The notes beneath the pieces are model-generated. The model saw only the letters and a program-made list of their open reading frames with translations, searched no databases and was not told where the DNA came from. This document shows, in pieces, positions 13,101-25,907 of a stretch of DNA of 64,000 bases (position 1 is the first letter of the stretch; every line of letters starts with the position of its first letter). The position numbers and the translations under genes are program-made. This stretch comes from Sipunculus nudus (taxonomy: Eukaryota; Annelida; Sipuncula; Golfingiida; Sipunculidae), in assembly GCA_026874595.1 (NCBI GenBank), contig CM049319.1, positions 65,406,417 to 65,470,416 on the forward strand, given 5' to 3'.

Positions 13101-16100
13101 TCAAAAATACAGAAAAAAAATTGTAAAAAAATTGAAAAAATACAGGTGGCGCTACCAATCTGCAGAAACTGATGGAACACTCCATGATCAATATCTATGC
13201 AAAGAATCATGGTGATCAATGCATTAGTTGTTCAGATACTTGAGCTTTTGTATAAAATTTTCCATTTTTCTCTGATGTACTTTGGAGCCCCATAGCTCGA
13301 AGAATATGGGTAACAGAGACTTAATTCCAGGTGTCCAAGGAGATTTTTTTCATGGACCTCTCTGAATGTAAAGTTAGAAGATTCTAGGTCAAGTTGTTAC
13401 AATTTGTGCCCTGTTAACGGACAGACGACCAAACGGACGACGGACAAAGAGTGATTGCTAAAGCTCAGATGACTTACAGTCAGCTGAGCTAAAAATTATG
13501 CCAGGTTTCTGTTGAAACAATTCTACATATATTTTTCTTTGAATATAATACATATCAAGCTGGTATAAGTAATTCATCCAGGTATACTGAAGTTTGCATG
13601 TTTGAGGCTGATTATCCCTAAAAATTATGGCAACATTGCAGATATATTGTTATACCTACACTTGATATTGTATTTACAGGATAATTCATATAACAGTATT
13701 GTTTTTACCTTCTAAGTGCCTCTTCATGCTTCAACATGTCTGCTTGTGAGCTATGTTCTGTCGGTGAAGACGATGGTGCTACCATACCCTCCCCTGAGGG
13801 TTCAGAACCCAAATGGACGGCTTGTTGGCCGGGTTGCTGCTGCAGGTACTGAGATTCATCATCAACCGGTACCCGTAAATATAGAGCAACAGTGACAGAA
13901 AAAGTGTCTTCAACTACCAACATGTATAGAAATTATCTCACATTGGATGTAGAACCTATACAAAAACAGTAAATTTTTTATATTTAATTTAACAAAATTT
14001 AATTTCATAGGGCTGACCTTAATGGGGCCTATTCTGTTGACTAAAATGTATTAAAAAAATGTAATATTTTGAATCTTTTATAAAAAAATAAGGCAAAAAG
14101 TGTCAATCCTACTGTGCAAAGGTTGTTTGTTTTGTTCATATCCATGTTTTTAAAACATGTGGGGGGATGACCTTGCTTCACATGAACTCTCCAATAATAA
14201 CTTGTGACCTTTCACCTTGTACCCAGGCACAATCAATCACCACTGGTCACATGTTTCTTCTGTTTGTCAACATGGGATGGGGTACAGTGCTTACTAACAA
14301 CTTGTAGATAAACAAGCTTACACAACCATCTTATGGGAACGTTCTTGGCAGGAATTACCCAGAGTTCATTAATGCATACCCAAAGTTAGTCATAAATCAC
14401 ATAAATTCTACAAGTAAGGCAGGTGAATAGCTGGCTTTAAGACATTTTTATTCAACAAATTTATCTGTGTTATACAAAATAGTTTTTATTTATGAAATCA
14501 GTGGGATTATATTTTAAGTGCAGCAATGAACAGAGGGGGTGAAACAAAAATTTTGCAAATGTTATACTATTGCGCATTTTTGTGGTTACACAGTACAGTG
14601 TTGTTCATCCTAAAACCACCTATCCGGAAAATTGTTTGTCCCAAATTGAAAACTGAGAACTGAAATTTTGACCCTTTTAAAATATTCAGCAATGGATTAT
14701 GATTTTCCTGGGCCAATCTGCAATAATTTCATGTATTTTTCTTAATTAATTGATTAATGGATGGGAAAAACTGACAAAAATGCAGTTGCCAACTATTATT
14801 TAAGATTAGCTTAATTGATTCATGTCTGTCAATCTCTGGTAAACTTTGGTGCTCTGTGGCAGGCCCACAAGTCACAGTGAATGTTGGGGACTCTTTTATC
14901 CGAATGATCGTTTATCTGAACAAAACCCTGTCCCATGAGCTCTCAATACAAATGAGGCTTTACTGTAATAATGAAAGACTGATAAATGCCATATGTAAGG
15001 TCAAAGGACAGTCTGTACCGCGTGTCAAAAGTCATCCGTTGGTGACTACAATAACCATTTTAATCACAGATAAACTGAGAAAATGATAAGTACTTACTGG
15101 CATGCTGGTGTCTGAACCAGTTACACTGACCAACTCATCTGGAACAAAGAGAAATATATCATACATTTCTTATCAGGTTTTACAACCATGAGAAAACACA
15201 AGTGAAGCTTGCTAGTTAAATCATCTGTCCTGCACTATAGGTCTATTGTCATCTGACTGAACCCAGGGTCAACTGGGATAAAATGTTCATATGGCAATAT
15301 ACAATGTGGGCTGAATTGATTTTATTATTTTTATTTGATCAAATGCATATAACTTGATAGCTGAGCTCATATCAAACATTTATTTTTGTAAAAATTAAAC
15401 AAAATTTGCATAAGGTTTTTTTTTTAAATGGGCCATTAGCTACAGATGGTATTTCTCAATAGTTCATTTTCTATAGATATAAGCCTCACCTGTGTTCTTT
15501 AATTTTATTGCAAACATAAATATAACAGCACAGCCATTCTGAATCTTACCAAAGACATAAAGTAAAGATCATGTCAATGTGTTTGATCCTGTGTTACCTT
15601 TCATGTTTACCTTAAATGTGATGAATGTGTGGTGTGAGGTGGTTCTTGAGAGTTTTACATCTTTAATCATTTAGTCAAAGCTCAGCAAAAACCTTATCAA
15701 CAAAATTTGTCATGTGTGCACTCTCTTCAAATATTTCTCTGTCTGAATAAATCCCCAAATACATATTTCTGATATCACCACCCTAATTTCACAACCCTGA
15801 ATTTGTTCAAACTTAGAGCAAACAAAATGCACCCCAAACGTGCAAAATATGCCAGTCTTGTCTTGTGATCTCTGACCTCATTACATATGGATGAAATCTG
15901 CTGAGGAATTTATTTGAGGTGAGAAACTTAATTGGTCAATATATGTATAATGAGTTTCATGAATATCTATAGGAGTTTTGTTAAATCACCACGGTGCCTC
16001 CAAAGTGCTGTGACCTGTGACCTCCTTTAACATATGTGGATATTGATGGAAATCAAACTTAGGCAAGATATTTATTGATTAACATTTCTGATGAGTTTGA

Positions 16101-19100
16101 TTAAAATCCTTCATATTCTTCATAAGTTTTGCGGCGACATCACAAAGTAGCTTAGTGATCTATGACCTTATTAATATTCATGGATTTTGCCCATAATCGA
16201 ACTTGGGCGAGATAATCTGTTAGTAAGTAGTTATGGTGAGTTTAGTGAAAATCCATCAGAGCCCGAATAAGTAATCTTGGGGACACTAAAGGTTAACAGA
16301 CGGACAGACTGACAGACGGACAGTCGTATAAAAAGTCAAAGTATTAGGCTAAGGCAGTGATGTAGTTGTATCCACACAATCCAAGTCAGAGTCTAAGTCG
16401 GAGTGAGGTCACTCTAATCCAAGTCCAAGTCATTAAGGTTTGATTTCAAGTCCATCTCTTTTGAGTCCCCTTTCCAAGTCAGAGTCCAAATCCAATGCAA
16501 ATTTCCATATTAAAGGTTTAAATGTTGACGTATGATTTTTACTTGAATTATTGATTACATTCTGCATGAGATGGACTGGAGTTTTCTCGAGTCCTCATAT
16601 CTGAGTCCAGAACCATCAAGTCAGAGTCCGAGTCCCCCAAAAAGTAGACTCGAATGAGAACTCTCATCCAACATCACTGGTATTAAAGTGTAATACATTT
16701 AAATAGAATGATTTACTTGGCTGTGCAGTCAACTGATTGACTGTTGATACAGGCAGCTGTTTTCCTGGTTGGTGGGGCAGGGCAGTTCGATCATAAATAT
16801 TCATATTTATCAATACATAATTAAGGTCATGGTGAGGTCAATTACCTTGTGCTCCAGGAGAAGCCTGGCTGGCATGTGATGGAGCTGGTCGTAGCGAGGT
16901 CTGTGAGGGCACAGCTTCTGATTGGATGACTTGTGTCTGTGACCCGTTCACGTTTGCTACAACTGCTGCTGCCACCACTGGGGCTGCCACTGCGGTGCCA
17001 CCTGTAGGATGAAGATTCATTAGAAGATTATATTGTGGCTACTCTAACATGTGAACTTAGATTGGAGCACCATCATAGGATCAAAATAACAAGGGACCCA
17101 TGGGTCACAGCGCTCAGCTGTTATATATGGTCACAAAATATGATTTGGAAGAGGAGGTAGGCAAAGGCTGGTTTCATGAGGTAATATAAGCTCTATTATG
17201 TGTTGATGGGTTTAACTCAAGTTATGTAAGATTTTGATAATATCCTTGGAGACAGGGAAGAGGATTGATATAATTAATATTATTTACAGTTGGAAATGGT
17301 GTGCTATTATCACACAGGTTTTGACTTGGCCATAAAACTTTACCTACATTGCAGCAGAATTATTTGTAAAGTTAAAAACTATTTATTAAAAATTAATAAC
17401 AAATATTTTGTCAAATATAATTTAAATTAAAATAATAACAGTATCATGTTTTTTTCATCAAAGATTTTTAAATTATATTATCGAAATAAATGATTATTAA
17501 AATAATATTATAAAATATATTCATGAATGTATTTTTATTCAAACACTTTCATTTTTACCTGTATTCCTATCCTTATACAGTAGAACGTCGAATATCCGAA
17601 CACCACTTATCCGAAAAATCATTTATCCGAAATAAAAAAACGGAGAACCGAAATTTTGACCATATATCCGAAATCTGAACAATGACAAAAAATTTCAGAA
17701 TAAAAATGGAATAAAAGACTGTCTGATTCATAACAAAAGTAGCCACAAAGCGGTGATACATACAGCCGACTAATTAGTGCTACACCGGCCGGGGATGTCC
17801 TCGCTTTAATCAGAATGCCCAGGCCGGGGTAATTAACCTGTACAAACAAAATGTTACAACTGTCTGTAACTGAGTACCCGAATGCAGGTTGTAGGTGTGA
17901 TAAACTCAGCCTCGGCGATCCGTGTAGTACTCGGCTCAGCTTTGATCAGGATAGCTCTGATCTTCGTTCCGGTAGTCGCCCAGGCCTTGAGTACAACGGT
18001 GGGAATTATTTGAGTTTATGTGCGCCTGCGTTATTAACTCACATAGTCTTTTGGCTAGAATATTTCTGCCCAATATATGGGAATTTAGATTAGCTAGAAT
18101 CGCTGCTTACGACTGCAGTTGAGGAAATCTGAGCTTTACATTAACCATGCTAACCGCAGCTGATTAAACAATTCTGATAGTCAGTGTCAACACGATTTAC
18201 TGCTCATCCTGATTATTGTCCACATGAATTTTTACATGCTGTTAATTCGTACTTGTCATTGGTTTCACATAAGCACCATGTCCTGTCAGTTGAGGACAAG
18301 CTGTCGATTCTTGCAAGATTTGACATGGGTACCAAGCCTGCTAACCTCACTAGAGAATTCAACGTCGAAAGATCTACGATCAGCGGCATTTACATTTTGT
18401 TTCATTTATTTGAAATAAAACTGTGCACATAAACTTGTTTATTTGTGCATTCAACCAAAAGATCTCGCTTTTCATTTCAATAAAAATACAGTACATGTAT
18501 AAACGTTCCCGTAGTTAACTTATCTCCCGAGAGAAGGCAGCACTTTCGAGGTCATGGCAAGTAATTCCAGTTATCATGGCAGCCACACGTGACATAATGT
18601 TGGTACAATAGCCATTATTTCTAGTGCAGGGCTGTGCACTAATAATTATATTTATATATAAAAATGTGTTCTGTATGATAAATTTATTAAATCAATCGAA
18701 AATGTTATAATATATTGTCTCACGTTTATCAGAGGCTAGCTTAATTTGGGTCAGTCAGGATATGGCAATGTCCTGAACTCCGCAGTAGGCCTAACCATGT
18801 TGATTCCCAGGGCAATTTCATGCGAAATCATTCATCCGAACGATCGTTCATCCGAACAAAAAGCTTGTCCCCCTAGGCTTTCGGATAAACGACATTCTAC
18901 TGTACATGAAATTATGGAGTACATATTCATATTTGCATTCAAATACATTTGCAAAGTACTGCACCATGTCTGGTAATTATTCAGTTTCAGCCAAACAAAG
19001 TTCTTGAGAATCCAGATTAAACAAATATAATTATTTTATTTTTATATTATACAAATTTTAATAATGATGATAAGTACCTGGTTTTATGAATTTTATTTAT

Positions 19101-22100
19101 ATTCATAAATAAAACTATAATATTCACTTTGGACTACCTTCACATCAATCTACACACTAGACATAGCAAGAGTCTTATGACAGTTATTAACATTACAGAA
19201 ATCATAATGAGAACTTGTCTAAGATCTGATTTTTTATCATATTCAAATTTTTTTTATAAAAAAAATGTATCAGAAAAAAATTTGAAGTATCTCAGCTATG
19301 AAACCATTATATGTGTAAAAAATAACCAAAGGATAAGAATACCCTGTAAATTATAGAAGGAGAAAACTAGTGATGGGCAAGTAGAATTTTATTAACTGAA
19401 ATATAGGAACCAGTAATATAAATTTTGATTATTTACATAGTCTTGGAAAGCTGTTACAGCCACGTGTCTGAATGTCATGAGTGAAACATATTGACATCTT
19501 TAATCAGTACTTGTCCGTGTAAAATTTAAAAATTTTAACATATTTTAACTTTTTTTTTAAAATTTGAAATCAATATAAATTAACAAGCTGAAACACTTGA
19601 AAAAGACCTGGGAATTTAGATTTATATTATCAACTGCATCTTTGTCAATCATTAATTTCCTTCATATAATCCCTAATAGTATAGAACAATATAATTTAAT
19701 TATTGTTTTTACATTATTAAAAATGAAAAGAAAATTACCATAGGTGACTCAATGGTGTTACTTGGAATACATTTTTATCCATCCATACAAAATCCATAAA
19801 ACATCAGTAACTGCAAGGTAATTCCCTGTTAGTGTTACTCATCAACTGTCAAATTCCTTTTCTATTGATTATTTTTTAAGTTGTTATTATGGACCTATAA
19901 AAATTTATCATATTCATTGATTATTGTTATGCTGTTGGTCTAAACAACTAATAGATGAGCTGGGTCGGACACCTGGATCAGATGTGGCCAGCAATGAGCT
20001 GCCAAGCTGCAAGTATATTCCCTGCATCAAGTGTGCATAATTGGCCTGAAAGGTCAACTTGAGGACAAACAGGTGACTGAAGAGGGGCTTGGTAGAGCCT
20101 GGGTCTCACATGGTCTCATAAAAACTTTAATAAAAGCTACAGTTTTTGGCCAACTTCTTTCAACTTTCAAAACTGACAAGTTGAAATCCTTATTTCTGCA
20201 TGATATGAAAATTATATCAACAGTGCTTACAGGAAACAAACAGGCGATTATCAAAATTAGGCAAAATATGAGACTGATTTTATATTTATGCTAATAACTT
20301 ATAAAAGTTGAAAAATTCAGAACTAATTATGGGTATACAATTGAATCTTGATTAAATAATGATATATCCCTGACAAAAAAAATCTCTAGCTTCAGCAATT
20401 TCATATTAAGGGAGTAAATATATTTCTTGTTTACAAAGTGCAATATGTTTGGGCCCATAACTTAAAAAAAAATTCGCAATACTAACATCATCTCTGTTAT
20501 GTGCATAGGGTATAAATAGAAGAACATGTATATTTTATATGATCAAAGTCAGATCAGTGGTTTTGATATTAGGCAGTCTTGAAGTGTGACAATGGGTTTT
20601 TAATTGAAAATTAAAGTTTTTTCTTAACATCTTGAAAGAATGAAATTCTAGTGACCAAACTTTTGGAATGGTAGGGGGGTTTGGGGGACATCTAACTGTA
20701 TGCCAAATTTGGGAGCTGAGAGCTGCCCTGGGAAGCTGGGGAGCTGAGCTCTAGCAAGCTGCATAACATTTGCTTGATCTAGACAATACTTTACATGGTG
20801 CTTGAAAACTGGAATAAAATCAACAGTTTTTGATCAACTGGTTTCAAATTTCAGATGTTTAGAGATGAAATGCTTATGGTAACATGCTGTGAAAAAAAAA
20901 TCCACAGCAGTTACAGGAATAAAATGTGCCATGGTCAAATCTGGGCAAAATTTAGGGTACTGATTTTATATTTATGCTAATAACTTATAAAATTTAAAAA
21001 ATTCAGATCTAATTTTGGGTATACAACTGAATCTTGACTAAATATAGTTTTTACCTGAAAGAAAGTCTCTAGCTTCAGCAATTCTCAAGTTAAGGGAGTA
21101 AATATATTTCCTGAAATTTTTACAAAGTGCATTATATTTGGGCCAATTACTTCAAGAATTGAAAAAAATATTAAACTAATTTCTCATATGTACATAGGAA
21201 ATATATAGAGAAATTAATAAATTAAATATGGTCAATATCAGGTCAGTGGTTTTTTATATTAGGCAGTATTGAAGTGTAACAATGGGTTTTAAATAGAAAA
21301 CAGAGGTTTTTCCTTAATAATTCGAAGGAATGAAGTCCCAGTTACCCAATATTCCATATGGTAGGAGATTTTGTGGTTATCTAAAGGTATGCCGAATTTC
21401 AGATTTGTAGGTCCAATGGTTTCAAAACGTGCCAGTTTAAAGGACGGACGGACAGCCAAAGGACAGAGGACCACGACTATACCTCAGATGACTTATAGTC
21501 AGCTGAGCTAAAAATAGCAAATATAAATGTTTTTGTTACACTGAAATCAATCAACTGATTAGGACATAATATAACTTGAGCCTCCTTGCTAGTGTTTCCT
21601 ATGCTGCAATGTTCAGTCATTTTGTAGAATAATCATATAATTGTGTTCAGAAATATTAACATTTTATATAATAAATAACTTTAATGTTTTATAATATCAA
21701 TCTAATTTTACTGTTGAGGTATTACTTGTCCTCCAAGTTAGTAATTTCTTCATCTTAAATAACAATTGAAGAATTGTTGTTTATCAACAGATATTTTATC
21801 TAATAAAATTATGTTTTTTTTTCATATTCTTTTATCAAATTATTGTAATTAATCTCAGTTTAATTCAGATATTTGAGCAATGCCCAGCCCTGTATTTCAA
21901 TATATTATTATTCAACTCACTTTGGTTTGGAGATACAACTTGTGCCTCCACGCTGGCGATTTCCTCGTCGTAATGCTCTCTCATTTGGGAGATCTCCTCC
22001 TCCATCTTCTCCTTATTGATCCTCATGGCGTCAAACTCCTGCTGCATGGCAGCCATCTTACTCTCATATTCCTGTTTAAGTTAAAAAATAAACATTAAAT

Positions 22101-25100
22101 ATAACCATCATTTGTGCTGTATGCATGATGTACATGGTCGTGACTGGATGGTGTAAATGGTTATGACAGGATGGTGTACATGGTTGTGACAGGCTTGTGT
22201 ACATGGTTGTGACAGTATAGTGTACATGGTTGTGACAGTATAGTGTACATGGTTGTGACTAGATGGTGTACATGGTTGTGACAGGATAGTGTACATGATT
22301 GTGACAGAATGGTGTACATGGTTGTGATTGGATGGTGTACATGGCTGTGACTAGATGGTGTACATGGTTGTGACAGGCAGGTGTACATGGTTATCACAGA
22401 TTGCTGTACATGGTTGTGAATTTGTGGTGTACATGGTTATGACATGTTGGTGTGCATGGTTGTGACATGCTGGTGTACATGGTTGTGCCTGGATGGTGTA
22501 CATGGTTATGACAAGCTGTTGTACATAGTTGAGACAGGTTGGAGTATATGGTTGTGACAAGATATTGTACATGGTTGTGACAAGCTGCTTTACATGTTTG
22601 TGACAGGTTGCTGTACATGGTTGTGACAGGTCCATGTACATGGTTGTTATAGGTTGGTGTTCATGATTGTGACAGGTTGGTGTATATGGTTGTGACAGGT
22701 TGGTGTACATGATTGTGACAGGCTTGTATACATATGGGTGACATATTGGTGTACATACATGGTTGTGACTGGCTGGTGTACATGGTTGTGACAGGCTAGT
22801 GTACATGGATGTGACAAGCTGCTGTACATGTTTGTGACTTTTCAGTGTACATGTTTGTGACTGGATGGTGAACATGGTTGTGTTGTGACAGTGCTGTATA
22901 CATAGTTGTGACAGTGTTGTGTACCTAGTTGTAATTGGGGGTGAACATGGTTTTCTTATGACAGGATGTTGTGACAGAACTGTACATTGCTGTGTAGTGA
23001 CAGGCTGTGGTCTCAGGCTGGTGAACAAGGGTTCAGGCAAGCCATTGCATACTCACCTCTCTGATTCGCTGTTTCTCAGCTTCTATTTCTTCATCATTAG
23101 TGACATGTACTACTTTTTCTATGATTTCCTTTTCCACTTTAGGTGCCAGAGCATTAGCTGCAGAGATCCCTAGAGGGAAGGATACAGATATCATGAGATT
23201 CTTATACAAAGTTACAATATCAAATGTTGTTAACTGGATAATAATAGTAAAAAAAGGTCCAGTCAATAATAAACAGCACATCATTTATATGGTAAAAAAA
23301 AATAATTTGTATTTAATGTATAATATACAGCAATAGATACACATTTTGCTATTATGATAATATTTCATCTTTAATGTATATCAGCTTAATTAAATATATG
23401 TATCCAGTATAAAGACACTTATTAAAACTTACGTAAGGATCATCATTCACTTTATTGACATCATTTTATATGCCATGATATGTAACTTATTTTCCCTTCC
23501 TAAAATCCAATTAAACATGGATAATAATATTTGAAAATGACTGACAACGTAAATTTGAATACATGTAACATAAGACACAGCAGAGTGTGTAGAATACTGT
23601 ACACTGCATATTAAAGTTTCCACTGGTATATATGCTGCTCCAGTCATCCATACATGCTTTTATCATACTGTAATATACTGTGTGATGTTTCAGGAATCAA
23701 ACCTTTTAGTGCACCATAGCACATATTAGTCCAAGACTATTCAGCTAAACATATAGGTGTTTAAGCCAGGCATTTTGAAGCATATGTATTTTTCATCTTG
23801 TTTAATACTCTAATTAATCATTTGGCTGTGTAAATTCAAGTAAGTATGAAAATATACTATAATATCAATTAAACATTTACATCTGCCTAAAAAATGATAT
23901 TATTTGTCCCCATAGATGGTTCATAACATAATATTTTCGAAAAAAACTAAAATTTCATGAATTCACATGGATTGACCTTTCATGGGCATATTACTTTTGC
24001 CAATCGCCTGGGGATTTTCCATTTGACTAAAATTGAAATTTTAGAGAAATTAAGTGAATTAATGAGAGCAAACACTGACAACGGGTGAATGGTCAAGCTA
24101 GTAATGCATCTTATTGCATTTTCACAAAAGGGTCTTCAAAATATGCTTTCACAAATAACCACTGACACAGCATAACCAATTGTCAGCTTGGCATAACTGT
24201 TCAGGTCTTGCACATATTATAAGTAAACTTGGACTTTATTAACATTGTATGTGAACTCATTTCATTCATTATTTTAATCTTAAGGATTATTGAAAGATAT
24301 GATATCTTTTCAAAATTTGGTGAGTTTGTTATAATGTAATGTTTTTGCATTGCAAACTCAGGAGAAAATTAAATATTTTATGGCTGTTTTAATTTTTCGG
24401 TGGCAAAAGGTGTAATTCAAAGGAAATGGTCACTGCATATAATGTAGATAATTTTCATCATAAAGAAAGGCCCTTATTTAACCCAATTTTCTAGCATAAC
24501 TTGTACATACTTAACATAGAATCATATATAAATTTTCATGAGCAATTTTTTTTGCAAATCACAAAAACCTGCATGCCAATTAAAATTATTAGTATTATAG
24601 TAATTAGATAGTTAACATACATTAATTATTATATCAATTACATATATTATTTATATCAATCATGATAATTTAATACATGAGCAATATTTTATTAACAATA
24701 ATAACAGACTGGTTGATAATATCTGGTTTCCTCAAAATGTCTGGTTTGACATGTTCATATGGCTACATACTGAACTGATTCAAGGCTAAAAAAAATTGGC
24801 AAAAATTTTAATTTCACCATCATATTATGGTTTAACTAATTAAAATCTAATGAGACTGAAAACAGACTAACATGATAACTGGGGATATTAAAGAAAAAGA
24901 TTAATCAACATGGATACCAAAAAGAGAACATTATATACCATACCTAGCTGTTACAGTCTAACTTATATAAGCTCAATCAGAAGAAACTAAAACATGTCTA
25001 CACATCAAAGATAACATAGAGGAGACACTGTAAATCCACCAATCTGAAATAAAAAAAATCAGTGAAAACACTATCTATGTTCTGCCGATGATCGTTAGAA

Positions 25101-25835
25101 CAAATAATATTTAGACACAGAGGTAAAAGTCATAAATAGACCTGGACTTCCTACTACATAATTGTTCATCAGAACTCCACTAGAGGTCCCCACATTACAT
25201 TAAGGATGATCACTTCTGTCAGAGTCCAACTTATTGTCAAAGTCTGCAGAAGGGAAACAAGGTGGGTTTTAATATTTAAACACAATATGTATTATCATTG
25301 TGTATAAATGAGCATCTTAAAGTGTCACTTGAATTTATTTTCAGGTAAAATTACCCATTAAGTACACTATGCACATAAATCGGCCAATATTTTTTAAATA
25401 TTTGCATACTGACAATAATAAGAGGATGATAACAGTAACAACTGGAAATTACTGTGACAGAAGTGAATATGACTGTAGACCAGAGACCCCTGGTGGAAGT
25501 TTTAAATGGATTTATTTGGATATTAATATAAAGGAGCACCACATCATAACAGGTCTGCTATATACAACCATGTGGTTTGTTACAGGAGTTTATCAGCCAG
25601 GGCAGTCCAACAGATTATAAATTTTATTTGTCACAAGTTTGTCAGATACTTGTTTTTTTTTATATGAATATATCAACCAAAATGTCATGTTTAAAATGTC
25701 ATATCATAAGTTAAAAAAAAAATTAGGAATAAATCTTATATCAACAATAGGCACTCCAATATTATATAAGTTCTATGGCTAATCATATGTTTATTGAATG
25801 TTTGATGGAGTTACAATCAGGGATCAACATAAGCA

Positions 25836-25907
<72 letters not shown>

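Noticed and set aside
22128-22990. Regular short repeats resembling a CRISPR array
   Set aside because: Units are contiguous 23-mers with no spacers, in an intron of an animal gene. The 60-bp array at 36.5-37.5 kb is likewise a satellite, not repeats plus unique spacers.
22351-23040. Longest open frame in the window (229 codons, minus strand; Cys/His/Thr-rich period-23 repeat)
   Set aside because: Pure consequence of the 23-bp stop-free minisatellite inside KIF17 intron 6; the same unit is open in all three minus frames and no splice or homology evidence supports a protein.
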